Below, piece after piece: positions 33,674-44,888 of a stretch of 64,000 nt of DNA. Numbering within the stretch: the first letter of the stretch is position 1; each line of letters begins with the position of its first letter. The stretch is from Ctena decussata (Eukaryota > Mollusca > Bivalvia > Lucinida > Lucinidae). The notes beneath the pieces are model-generated. The model saw only the letters and a program-made list of their open reading frames with translations. It was not told where the DNA came from and made no database searches. Where the stretch lies: positions 10,386,803 to 10,450,802 of the forward strand of contig OZ022515.1 of the NCBI GenBank assembly GCA_963989385.1. The letters are read 5' to 3'. The position numbers were made by a program, and so were the translations under genes.

Positions 33674-34594
33674 GTTAACTTAACTGAAACCGACGTTCAC
33701 TTATAGTCACACACGTTAACTAAAACGTTAACAATAATAATAACAAACTAATCCAACTAAAACGTTGATAAATTAGTGTACTCGCGATCTAGACGTAGCT
33801 ATTAAAGTTACGTTCATAACAGACCGGAAATGACGTCATAAACTGACGTTGACTTTGCCGAGAATTACTTTTCACTATTAGATGATGTAATTAGATGACG
33901 TAAATAACCCACATACAATTACGCCCAACTTGATCTAGCGTATCGGATATACAAACGTAACGTGTGTAACGCAACGTATTAACACTGACACGACAACTGT
34001 ACGTCCTACATTACAAAACCATATAAGATACCAACGGTAAATCAAACTTAAGATTCCGCTATTAGGTTTAATTCATTGTAACGATATATAACGTTACGAG
34101 TGACCTACGTTACTAAATCAGGACATAAAATGGACCTCAGTAACGGTTACGACACAACGTACAAAACGTTTAGGTTAATAAACTTACAGATTGTCATGCA
34201 ACAGCAGTGCCAAGGTACTCAACCGGACCTTAAAACTAAATATGTATCATCCGTGCCAAGACAATTCAGGTCTATATACCTCAGTTTCCCCACTCAGATA
34301 TGCAACCGGTTACATTTTATCACAAATTAATGCATGGGCTATCGCACTTCATCACGCAGGGAATAAGGATAGTTGACCTTAATTGAGTGTAGGTTACATT
34401 TACAAAGAATTTAGTGGCAAAATTGCTCCCCTAAAATTCACAGCCTTACGTCACCTTAGAAAAGAACAATCAGAAAGTCAATAATAATAAAAAAAAATGT
34501 CTGACAAAATTGTGCCTAGATTCTGTATATATTGTCAATGTGTTACACTGGCAGATATTAACCGGAAATCAAATCCCGTTACTTCATGACACCA
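33674..34594 (-). other. retrotransposon 5' leader
   Basis: Non-coding stretch between the 5' LTR and the ORF. It is rich in ACGTTA/TAACGT words, contains another TGACGTCA at about 33832, and has no long frame on the minus strand. It probably holds the packaging and translation-start context. Confidence 0.6.
34577..34594 (-). promoter_or_regulatory. primer-binding-site-like sequence
   Basis: Directly abutting the 5' LTR, the minus strand reads TGGTGTCATGAAGTAACG. TGG is the expected start (complement of tRNA CCA), and the first eight bases (TGGTGTCA) fit the 3' end of animal tRNA-Leu. The remainder matches only if extra bases are allowed, so the primer tRNA is uncertain. Confidence 0.5.
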
Positions 34595-36925
34595 TGTTAC
34601 GCAGAAGGCTTTACACTCGGTCGACACGGGTGTAGAGCCTTATGCGTCGCCAGGACGGCGGAGGGTGATTTCCGGTTAAAGGGTTATCTACCAGTGTATT
34701 ACACTAACAAGGAAACTCTAACAACGTTAGAATTTTATGAAGTTTATATATACTGTAAATTCTATATATAACAATACAATTTACAACTGTCACAATACAA
34801 TAATATACAACACATATCAGTTCATGTCGCTGGCCCAAGTAAGGTGTTTGTTTCAAATCTGTAATCGATTTGCGTACAATACGCAAATAGATTACCGTCT
34901 GACGTCAACACCGTACTCGGCTCAGCGCCATGAACTAAAGGAAAACACAAAGAACAAAAAAACGTTAGTTTGAGCTCATACAAAAAAACAAGGCCTTATG
35001 TTGGTAGACTTCAATTCGTCGTTCCCTGGATCATGTCATGGGCCAGTCCATATATCATGAGGAACACCAACTTATATTAACACGTGCACGATTATATACT
35101 GGTCGCTCCCTGGATCGTACCAGGGACCAGTCTATATATATTAACACACTTTAGTGGACGAACACTGTCCCACACTTGATGTGACCTTCAGATCTTATCA
35201 CAGAATCTGGCAAAACTGTGCTAACCACTTCCGCCTACATTTTGTGCTTCCCGCCTCTGCTTAGGAACCATGCACAAACGGCGTTGTAACTGCCTCTACC
35301 CGGGTTGGTATTAACCTGGAGACGTATATCGAATCTCCAGGTGAGACGTGGCTCTAAGCCCTAACAGCTGACTGCCGGACTTGATGTGCCTAAAAATAAC
35401 GAATTTACACTTAATACATTGTAACTACATAATAACAATACGTAAGACTTGGGCCTGTCTTGGAAATACCATACAACGCCCTCGGCGAATGCCGAGCATA
35501 ACGTGCACACGCCAGCCGTGTCACTAGACACGACTCGCGCTCACGATGTAAAGCTAAAAGTGTGCTTACGACTTCCGCCAATGAAGAAACGTAGATCCTA
35601 CCACGCATGTGCGTCGAAGGATCTGACGTCAAACATTGTCAAGAAGTATACTGACGTCAACAGGCATTACCATGACATACCCCACATAAAACATGAATAA
35701 TCTAAACAATGACCTATTTACATTAAATTGATTGACCAAAATCTAACTCGCATATGTATTAATTCACTTCTTTAAACTAAGCGTAATACCATTTGCCATA
35801 GAATATAATAGCTGAATAAGCGTTTCTCACACATATGGGATCATAACGTTTGATCTGACATCATGACATCAATGATGTTATACCATATGACGCCGTCTAA
35901 TGAAGGCAAAACAAACGCATGATGACCAAATGTTACCATTATAACTTATGGAAAAAACCCTTAATGCGGTGCATGCTATGGCGTCAATTGACGTCACGAG
36001 TATATAAATTAGTTCCATTACAAATCAATCTACTTCTATAGGCCACGTATACGTGAAACTAATATAAAAAGTGCTGACGTCGCAATAATATGAATGCAAC
36101 TGATGTCACATGAATAACATGAATGCAACTGACGTCACATGAATAACATGAATGCAACTGACGTCACTGGACGTCAAATAGACGCACACCAGTGAAACTA
36201 ATGTAAAAAGTGCTGACGTCGCAATAACATGAATGCAACTGACGTCACATGAATAACATGAATGTAACTGACGTCACTGGACGTCAGATAGACGCACACC
36301 ATTGCAACCAACATCAGTGATATAAACTATTTCCGTAATTTACAAAACTTCCTAATATACAAATACCATGCGCAGCATGGTCAGTATAAACAAAACTGGT
36401 CGACATATGCACAGCCTGATCACTGTCAACAAAAATCAAATCAGTCGACACATATAATCATACCATATCAATCAGAAGTCACATTTTTCATTCTTAGCCA
36501 AACTATTCTAAATAAATATAATAAGATCTTACCGTTCTGGTCTAAACTCAGAATCTGGGCACACAACAATATAACGTCCTCAGTATAAGAATTAAACAGC
36601 CACGTCTAACTTTTCAATAAAAGATAGGCGTATAAATAGTATGCGTCTCACATTTAAATCATGGGACTCGAATATAAGCGTGCAGGTACTCACATTAAAA
36701 TCATGCAACACGCTGTCCACAATCAAAAGACTCGTGCAGGTATTCACCTTAAAATCATGCAATACGCTGTCCACGAGAGGTATTCACAAACAACCCATGC
36801 ATAACGTAGCCACAATTTCCGTAAATGTTTTATTACCACAGTTGCCCTAAAAACTGTAGCTCTACTGATTGAAAGGATTAAAATAATTCGACGACAAAGT
36901 CGACGATCGGATCCATTTCGTAACA
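34595..36925 (-). repeat. 5' LTR (right copy)
   Basis: Promoter-bearing LTR for the minus-strand element. Eight perfect TGACGTCA palindromes start at 34900, 35624, 35652, 35989, 36130, 36159, 36240 and 36269. In transcription direction the 36130-36276 cluster lies just upstream of a TATA-like TTTATATA (36001-36008). Confidence 0.93.
35989..36276 (-). promoter_or_regulatory. putative U3 promoter with CRE cluster
   Basis: Five perfect cAMP-response-element palindromes (TGACGTCA) and two TGACGTCG variants are packed in under 300 bp beside a TATA-like box at 36001-36008. CREB/ATF-family proteins bind TGACGTCA in animals. That this drives the LTR is inferred from position and orientation. Confidence 0.55.
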
Positions 36926-37139
36926 CAGGCTCATAAATCCATAATAGTAACGCTTCTGCACATTCTATTAGTTGGGGGCTTGATGTCCTGTCTGGTCAGG
37001 CCTACCTGGATTCAACCGTTGGACTTCTTTCGCTACAGCGTTTCAGTATTGTTCTTACTGCTGAGTACCCATCTCCTTTCGAATCAGTATTTACGGTAAT
37101 GACCCTAAAATTTGGACACTCCAAAGCTGGACAATTATT

Positions 37140-37510
37140 GTTCAAAAATCTTAGAAAGTATATTTATCATATAACGTCGCATCTGAGAGTGTAATAAAGC
37201 CATGCATTAAAAACGATAATCCACTAGTGGATTAAATATGCAAATTACGTTGTAACGTTATACGTTGACGTTTGTAAAAACGTCGCATTTTCTAATGGCG
37301 AAATCGTGACGTTTTAGTGCAAAATTTGCTAATAAAATGCGATTTTTGTGTCATATGATATATAGAATCTTGCATTCGTGCTCCTGTATTATTGAATTTA
37401 TTAAACTCGTTGGTGAAACAAAAATGTGCTACTTTGTACCAATAGCAAACGCTTTCAGCGACGTAAAACCAGATGTCAGCCAATGAGAAGCGACGTTACG
37501 TAATGACGTC
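37140..37510. repeat. interspersed repeat X, copy 1
   Basis: It shares extended sequence, in inverted orientation, with 47119-47345. Common parts are the ACGTCGCATCTGAGAGTGT end, the AATAAAATGCGATTTT segment and GAATCTTGCATTCGTGCTCC. The distal end carries TATTGAATTTATTAAACTCG, the arm of hairpin family Q. Probably a foldback DNA element; no protein encoded. Confidence 0.6.
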
Positions 37511-37599
37511 GTGTTTGCGACAGTAAATCGCAGAATATACTGCCGCAAATTTTTACGTTATCCAATCAGACGTCACCTTACATACATAAGTGCATTAGA

Positions 37600-37955
37600 A
37601 TTATTACTGACCTATCCAAGGGGGTGCATCTCTGGTGGTTTACTATCATTGTCATTGTTTGTCAGAACGAAAAATTATTCTTTTTCTTCAAATTCTCCCA
37701 ACCTGTTTGTCAGCATGTTCATGATTCCGCCAATATTCTTCGCTGTAACACAGATGAATGTACTTATCCCTAACAATTTTACAGTGAAAAAGAGATTTTA
37801 CACCATCTAACCTCAATATAAATCATCAAAATATCTCACAATGGGTCATTAATTGCCAGTGATGTCAGCAAATAAACTCACACCCTTTGAAACAGTGAAT
37901 TGTTGCAGAATAAACATGAAAATTTTCCATTGCTTCTTTAGGGGCACTGTGGAAG
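37600..37955. repeat. interspersed repeat Y, copy 1
   Basis: An inverted, diverged copy lies at 59050-59325. Shared parts are GAATTGTTGCAGAATAAA, TTACACCATCTAACCTCA-like, CATGATTCCGCCAATATTC and AAATTCTCCCAACCT. Function unknown. Confidence 0.55.
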
Positions 37956-37972
37956 AATTATTTTATATTTTT

Positions 37973-38165
37973 CAGTGCTCTAGATAAGAAGGGATAATAA
38001 GGATTACATTTTCAGTATTTCTCTATAAACATATGTTGTGACCCCTTCATTAGAACTGTCTCGCCGAGACAGTTCTAATAAGGGGTCACAACATATGATT
38101 TCTTTGAGAAATAAGAAAAATTATTTTTTAATTATCATCAATACTGCTCCTTATCTGAAGCTCTG
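37973..38165. mobile_element. MITE family M, copy 4, beside a splice acceptor
   Basis: CAGTGCTCTAGATAAGAAGG start and TTATCTGAAGCTCTG end, with the usual GAACTGTCTCGCCGAGACAG centre. Its right end is 14 nt before the exon at 38180. Its left end makes a second acceptor-like TATTTTTCAG at 37966-37975. Confidence 0.8.
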
Positions 38166-38179
38166 ATTTGTATTTTCAG

Positions 38180-38294
38180 GGTTGAAGTCAAGAATGAGCA
38201 CCGAAGGGGCAACACTCGAGTTTCATGGGTCAGAAGTGTAGATGTCAAACGTAACGGGACAACTGTCACTCTTGCACCTGCTCGCGAGTTATAC
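38180..38294 (+). CDS. VWD domain exon, central part
   Basis: The first base completes the Glu codon opened at 17820. The frame then reads VEVKNEHRRGNTRVSWVRSV and continues through DVKRNGTTVTLAPARELY, the central beta-strand block of VWD domains (VSWVRSVDV..G..VTL). Acceptor TTGTATTTTCAG, donor GTATGT; it ends on a codon boundary. At 115 nt it is embedded between a MITE and hairpin repeat Q. Confidence 0.9.
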
Positions 38295-38332
38295 GTATGT
38301 AGAATATAGAGGAGCTTACATGAGTGCTCATG

Positions 38333-38428
38333 TATTATTGAATTTATTAAACGAGTTTGGGGAAAAGATAAGATGCGAGGCTATGCCGAGCATCTTATCG
38401 GTTTTCCCTAACGAGTTTAATAAATTCA
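38333..38428. repeat. hairpin repeat family Q, copy 1
   Basis: GAATTTATTAAACGAGTTTG is mirrored by AACGAGTTTAATAAATTC, with inner GATAAGATGC-GAGGCTATGCCGA-GCATCTTATC. Near-identical hairpins at 42263-42345 and 47022-47117, the latter joined to repeat X. Confidence 0.7.
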
Positions 38429-38439
38429 TATCTTTTTAT

Positions 38440-41400
38440 TAGCTCACCTGAGCCTTTAGGCTCATAGGTGAGCTTATAGTATAGCCAGGCATCCGTCGTC
38501 TGTTCGTCGTCCGTCGTCAACATTTTCAAACATCTTCTCCTCTGAAACCACTGGGCCGAATGAAGCCATATTTCATATGGAGCCTACCTAGGTCGGGGGA
38601 ACGAAAGTTTGTTCCGGGTATCTGGGTCACAAGACCAAGATGGCCGCCACGCCCATATATGGTAAAAATCCTTCAAAAATCTTCTTCTCCAGAACCAAAA
38701 GGCCTATGACCTTGAAACTTGGTATGTAGCATCGGGCATGCCGGCCCATCATAGTTTGTACGAATCATGACCTTGTGTTGACCTTGACCTAGTTTACGGT
38801 ATGGTCAAGTTTGCTACGTTAGGCTTTTATATGGGAAAACACTTAAACAGTGGATTTCTCAGAAACTATTTAATTTTAAGGTACAATACTTGGTATACAT
38901 GGTCGACTATATGACCAGATGAAGATATTATGTCACGAAAGGTCAAGGTCATTCCGTCGGACCATCCGTCGTCAAGATTTTCAAACATCTTCTCCTCTGA
39001 AACCACTGGTCTGATTGAAGCCAAATTTCATATGCAGCCTCCATTGGCTGGGGAAACAAAAGTTTGTTCGCGGTATCTGGGTCACATGACCAAGATGGCC
39101 GCCACGCCCATATATGTAAAAACCTTTCAAAAATCTTCTTCTACAGAACCAAAAGGCCTATGACCTTGAAACTTGGTATGTAGCATCGGGCATGCCGGCC
39201 CATCATAGTTTATACAAATCATGACCTTGCATTGACCTTGACCTAGTTTAAGGTATGGTCAAGTTTGGTACGTTAGGCTTTTATATGGGAAAACGCTTAA
39301 ACAGTGGATTTCTCAGAAACTATTTAATTCTTAGGTTTAGTACTTGGTATACATGGTGGACTAAATGACCAGATGAAGATATTATGTCACGAAAGGTCAA
39401 GGTCATTCCGTCGGACCATCCGTCGTCAAGATTTTCAAACATCTTTTTCTCTGAAACCACTGGGCTGATTGAAGCCCAATTTCATATGCAGCCTCCATGG
39501 GTTGGTGAAATGAAAGTTTGTTCACAGTATCTGGGTCACATGACCAAGATGGCCACCACGCCCATATATGGTAAAAATCCTTCAAAAATCTTCTTCTACA
39601 GAACCAAAAGGCTTATGACTTTGAAACTTGGTATGTAGGATCGGGCATGCCGGCCCATCATAGTTTGTACAAATCATGACCTTGTGTTGACCTTGACCTA
39701 GTTTAAGGTATGGTCAAGTTTGGTACGTTAGGCTTTTATATGGGAAAACGCTTAAACAGTGGATTTCTCAGAAACTATTTAATTCTTAGGTTTAGTACTT
39801 GGTATACATGGTCGACTAAATGACCAGATGAAGATATTATGTCACGAAAGGTCAAGGTCATTCCGTCGGACCATTCGTCGTCAAGATTTTCAATCATCTC
39901 CTCTGAAACCACTGGGCCTATTGAAGCCAAATTTCATATGCAGCCTCCATGGGTTGGGGAAACGAAAGTTTGTTCGCGGTATCTGGGTCACATGACGAAG
40001 ATGGCCGCCATGCCCATATATGGTAAAAATTCTTCAAAAATCTACTTCTACAGAACCAAAAGGCCTATGACCTTGAAACTTGGTATGTAGCATCGGGCAT
40101 GTGAGCCCAACATAGTTTATACAAATGATGACCTTGCGTTGACCTTGACCTTATTTACGGCATGGTCAACTTTGGTACGTTAGGCTTTTATATGGGCAAA
40201 TGCTTGGATTTCTCAGAATCTATTTTAGTCTATGGTACAATATGTTGTATACATGGTCGACTAAATGACCAGCTGAAGATATCATGTCACTAAAGGTCAA
40301 GGTCATTCCGTCGGACCATCCGTCATCAAGATTTTCAAACATCTTCTCCCCTGAAACCACTGGGATGATTGAAGCAAAATTTCGTATGGAGTCTCAGTGG
40401 GATGGGGGAACGAAAGTTTATACCCAGGGTCTTGGTCACATGACCAAGATGGCCACCATGCCCATATATGGTAAAAAACTTTCCAAAATCTTCTTCTGCA
40501 GAACCAAAAGGCCTATGACCTTGAAACTTGGTATGTAGCTTTGGGCACTCAAGCCCATCATACTTTGTACAAATGATGACCTTGCGTTGACCTTTTTAAC
40601 ATGGTCAACGTTTGTATGTTAGGCTTTTATATGGGAAAACGCTTATATAGTGGATTTCTCAGAAACTATTTAAGTCTAAGGTACAATATGTGGTATATAT
40701 GGTCAGCTAAATGAGCAGATGAAGATATTATGTCACTGAAGGTCAAGGTCATTTTGTCGGTCTGTCCGTCATCAAGATTTTCAAACATCTTCTCCTCTGA
40801 AACTACTGGGGAGATTGAAGCCAAATTTCATATGGTGTCTCAGTGGAATAGGGGAACTAAAGTTTATACCCGGTGTTTGGGTCACATGACCAAGATGGCC
40901 GCCATGCCCATATATGATAAAAACTCTTCGAAAATCTTCTTCTCCAGAACCAAAAGGCCTATGATCTTGAAACTTGGTATGTAGCTTTGAGCATGCGAGC
41001 CCATCATAGTTCATACAAATAATGACCTTGCATTGGCCTTGACCTAATTTACGACATTGTCAACTTTGGTATGTTAGGCTTTTATATGGGAAAACGCTTA
41101 TACAGTGGATTTCTCAGAAACTATTTAAGTCTAAGGTACAATACGTGGTGTATATATGGTCAACAAAATGACCAGATGAAGCTATTATGTCACTGAAGGT
41201 CAAGGTCAGTTTGTCGGTCTGTCCGTCATCAAGATTTTCAAAACATCTTCTCTGAAACCACTGGTCTGATTGAAGCAAAATTTCATATGGAGTCTAAGTG
41301 TGATCGGGGAATAAAAGTTTGTTCTCGGGATCTTGACCAAGATGGCAGCCATGCCCATATACTGTAAAAACCCTTCAAAATCTTCTTCTCCAGAACCAAA

Positions 41401-42255
41401 AGGCGTATGACCTTGAAACTTGGTATGTAGCTTTGGGCACTCAAGCCCATCATAGTTTGTACAAATGATTGTGCGTTGACCTTGACCTAATTTATGACAC
41501 TGTCAACTTTGGTACATTATGTAGGCTTTTATATGGGAAAATGCTTAAACAGTGGATTTTTCAGAAACTATTTAAGTCTAAGGTACAATATTTGGTATAT
41601 ATGTTGACTAAATGACCAGATGAAGATATTTTGTTGTTAAAGGTCAAGGTCATTCTTTGACTTTTGTACAAGGTCATTGAGATTCTGTCACCCGTCAACA
41701 TTTTCAAACATCTTCTCAGAGGCCACTGGGGTCAATTGAAGACATATTTCACATGGAGCTTCACCGGCTTAAAGGAACCATAGTTTGTTCAGATGGTCTT
41801 GGTCACTTGACCAAGATGGCCACCATGCCCATATATGGTAAAAACTCTTCAAACGTCTTTTTCTTGAGAACCGAAAGGTCTATAACCTTGAAACTTGGTA
41901 CCGGTATGAAGCATTGGGCACTCAGGCCCATCATAGTTTATACAAATGATTACTGTATTTCATATGGAGCTTTTATACTGGGTCAAAGGAATCAAAGTTT
42001 GTTCAGATGGTCATGGTCACATGAACATGGTGGCCACCACACCCATATATGATAAAAAAGTTTCAGAAATCTTTGTCCAGAAACAAAGGCCCAGTGACCT
42101 TGTGGCTTGGTATATAGAATTGGGACTCAACATTAATCCCCAAGGGAGGGGGGGTTATCTGCCCCTGCCCTGGTGCTATATACATGTATAAAAGCATTAA
42201 AATATATACCAGGGCCAAGTGTCAGGTGAGCTACAGGACCATTGGTCCTCTGGTT
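38440..42255 (+). mobile_element. pearl-like element H2, large copy
   Basis: Head TAGCTCACCTGAGCCTTTAG with GGCTCATAGGTGAGCT, GTCGTC tract, about eight cores of roughly 450 bp, tail CAGGTGAGCTACAGGACC, hairpin and CTCTGGTT. Each core has AGGTCAAGGTCA (38940, 39394, 39849, 40294, 40740, 41197, 41641) and CATGACCAAGATGGCCGCC or a variant. Just before the tail (about 42150-42190) is TTATCTGCCCCTGCCCTGG, a piece of the family D core. Confidence 0.75.
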
Positions 42256-42262
42256 TATTTTT

Positions 42263-42345
42263 GAGTTTGGGAAAAAGATAAGATGCGAGGCTATGCCGAG
42301 CATCTTATCTGTTTTCCGCAATGAGTTTAATAAATTCAATACCAT
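42263..42345. repeat. hairpin repeat family Q, copy 2
   Basis: GAGTTTGGGAAAAAGATAAG to GAGTTTAATAAATTC, same hairpin core as copy 1. It abuts the tail of H2, while copy 1 abuts its head, so H2 may have inserted between or within Q units. Confidence 0.65.
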
Positions 42346-44317
42346 ACCTGTCAACTTTCAGAAATTTTCATGTGGGAGACAGCACGCGAACAGACATTTT
42401 CGACCACTTTTTTGATGACTAAGCGTGCGGAGAAAATCACTTAAAATTTTCATGGTGGAGACTTTTGTTCTAATGTAAAATAAGGCTTACAAAGCATTTT
42501 TGTTTCAAGAGGTAACTGTTTATCTTTCAAAACAATGCATTTGTAAGGTCTCAATATGAAACACTTAATCCTTAACATTCTTTATTTATCATTGTAACTC
42601 CATTAAGACATGGCAGAATTATTCCCAGCTGACAACTGCCAGATCAGCTGGAACACTACATGTACTTTGCATTTGTCAGTGGATAAATAGTAAAGTATAC
42701 CATATTTATTCGGCCACAAATGGGGGTGGGGGGGGGGGATGTGGGGGGGTGGGGTGGAGGTTCTTCTCACTTGACTGACCCAAAATATCTACATCAGTCA
42801 TGAAATTCTGCTATAAAATGAGCTTTTCCCTTCTAAAGCAATCCCTAAAATCTAGATCCAGCTTGTAAGATGGATCTAGATTTTTTGGATTGTTTTGGAA
42901 GTACAGAACTGTGTCTTATTGCCAAAAAAAATGTGGTAGATGGTGGCACTGACCAGGGGTATATATGAGCCCCTGCTTACTTGCTTTAGTCTTAAAACTG
43001 ATCAAATTAAGAGAACACACTTGTCGAGGGTACCGTATTTATTTGATTATAAGATGGGAGGTTACCTCTCCAAAATTACGGCAAATATGTAAATCAGTCT
43101 TGTGTAACTCAGCTGTAAAATGTGTTTTAATCTTCCAAAACAATCCCAAAGATCTAGATCCATGTTACAAGATGGATCTAGATCTTTGAGATTGTTTTTA
43201 AAAGGAAAACCCTTTCTTATAAATGAAAAGGTAAAATCCCTTCTTATAACTTAATAAATATGACATACCGTATACAAGATAATTTTAGCAGTGTTCATTT
43301 TTCGTGGCATTTCGCGGTCATTTAGGAAAAAAGAATATTAAAATCGCGAAGTAATTTCCTGTTTCTTACAAAGAATCTTCTGAAGACACTGTTTTCATAT
43401 ATTTTGCTACTATTTGCTTCGGTAATTGCTGGTACTTTTCACTTGAGCCAGTTCTTTCATTAACCTGAGGCGACCCGCCGCCGGTTAATGTACAAAGTGG
43501 CTGAAGTGAAAAAGAAGTAGTTTTGCTTTTCACGCATGTTGCTAACTGTGAAAATTTAAAATCGGGAAAATTAAAGTGTATGTTTTTGACCCTTCACAGC
43601 GAAAATTTGAACCAGTGAAAATTACTGCGTATACGGTATATAAGCCTCACTGTGTCAGGTCCCTCTCGCTTGATGTCTATGGTTAGGAATTGATGACAGG
43701 CTAGCCAAACTAGACCTGGAAATACATTCAGAGGTAGACTTCAATTTTTAAAAGATTTCCAGCATATGAGTCCAAACTATTGATGGGCTAACATGTCAGC
43801 AGCTGATAATTCTCAAAAAGGCGACAATCTCCGTTTAGAGTGATTGTCTCTGTTTTAGGACACAAATTCTGTTATAAAATAAGCACATCCTGAAACAATC
43901 AAATGTCCCTCGATCAGAGGACTGTCTCTCGTTTTGGAGATAACCATGTCTCTGATTTGGAGGAAGTCTCCTCATAAGGAGACAAGGTGATAAAATGAAA
44001 TATTCATAGACTGCTCTGCGAAGTTTACTTTCAAAAAGCTCATATTAAAACCAGATTGGGAGACACCAGTCCTACAAAACCTATTTCTATCTGTTGCTTC
44101 TAAAAAGTGCACCATGGCGATTAGTACAGAAATGTGTGACATACCCTGATCTAATGTCTAGATTTCAAACTTGTAAGAATTGTTTAGTATCCTGGTAATT
44201 TTATTGTTAAGCATTGCTTGTTGTGCAATAAATTTGCAAGCAGGACATACCAACTTGAATCCAAAATGCTATATTGAGGTCATTTCCTGTCTCCCATTCA
44301 AGAGACAGAATTTTAAC
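42346..44317. other. intronic sequence with several hairpins
   Basis: No exon seen. It holds a G-rich low-complexity tract (42723-42762) and a loose tail fragment of family A (about 42932-42990, GGGGTATATATGAGCCCCTG). Two related palindromes contain AATCTAGATCCA/TGGATCTAGATT (42846-42892, 43140-43197). A foldback element (about 43264-43640) has ACCGTATAC/GTATACGGT ends and a nested GGTTAATG hairpin. From 43640 to 44317 nothing is recognised. Confidence 0.5.
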
Positions 44318-44520
44318 CAGAGCTCTAGATAAGAGGGCGTATTTGGTGATAATTAGGGATAATTTTTGTTAATTCTGCATAAAAACATATGTTGTGACCC
44401 CTCATCTGAACCGTCTCGACGAGACGGTTCAGATGAGGGGTCACAACATATGGTTTCGATGAGAAATAAGAAAAATTATCCTTAATTATCATCAAATACG
44501 CCCTCTTATCTAGAGCTCTG
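44318..44520. mobile_element. MITE family M, copy 2
   Basis: Full-length 203-bp copy with CAGAGCTCTAGATAAGAGGG ends, flanked by TTTTAAC on both sides (44311-44317, 44521-44527), the clearest target duplication of the family. Confidence 0.85.
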
Positions 44521-44589
44521 TTTTAACACATCATGCTAAAAATGGCCAAAGTACATTAACCCATTCCATTCGGGAACCCCTTTTAGGGG

Positions 44590-44673
44590 TATCTTGGCAA
44601 ACAGTTTGGATCCAGATCAGGCCCCACAAATGTGGGGCCTGATCTGAGATCCAAACTGTTTGCTGCCTAGACA
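44590..44673. repeat. palindrome
   Basis: GGCAAACAGTTTGGATCCAG is mirrored by GATCCAAACTGTTTGCTGCC, with centre AGGCCCCACAAATGTGGGGCCT. Probably a small foldback element. Confidence 0.65.
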
Positions 44674-44888
44674 TCATTTCTACAAGAGTTAGTTAGACCA
44701 ATATTGTCAAAATATTCTTGATTTTTGATGCAGACAACAATTTCAGCAGACGACAAAAAACACCCAGAATGCAATGGGTTAAAGTGTATGGCAGTATCCC
44801 CTGATACAAAGAATGTCTCCATTTTTGAGAATCAATCCCAGCTAGATGTGTAAGGTGAACTTTCCAATACACAGACAGATCCTATTTT

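Larger units (their letters stand above)
26472..36925 (-). mobile_element. complete LTR retrotransposon, Gmr1-like Ty3/gypsy
   Basis: This 10,454-bp element is bounded by the 5-bp duplication CAGGC (26467-26471 and 36926-36930). Two 2,331-bp LTRs start TGTTACG and end CGTAACA. Between them on the minus strand lie a primer-site-like TGG start, a 0.9-kb leader, one intact 4.7-kb ORF and a short purine tract. By eye the LTRs differ by about 15 substitutions and no indels (about 0.6%), so the insertion is recent. There is no envelope-like frame. It sits antisense inside intron 2 of the VWD gene. Confidence 0.92.

Noticed and set aside
34561..34594. Exact tRNA-Leu primer-binding site
   Set aside because: Only the first eight bases fit without gaps; kept as a PBS-like feature without naming the primer firmly.
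37511..37810. 99-codon + strand frame (and the 120-codon minus frame at 59065-59427)
   Set aside because: Both lie in copies of repeat Y in opposite orientation, with no conserved domain and no agreement of frame between copies.
38930..40984. Series of similar 77-84 codon frames starting MSRKVKVIPSDHPSSR or MSLKVKV
   Set aside because: They repeat at the 450-bp core spacing of element H2 and change freely at stops; they reflect the core repeat, not a protein family.
42720..42765. G-rich tract as a telomere- or promoter-like element
   Set aside because: No telomeric hexamer and no transcription-start context; treated as low complexity.
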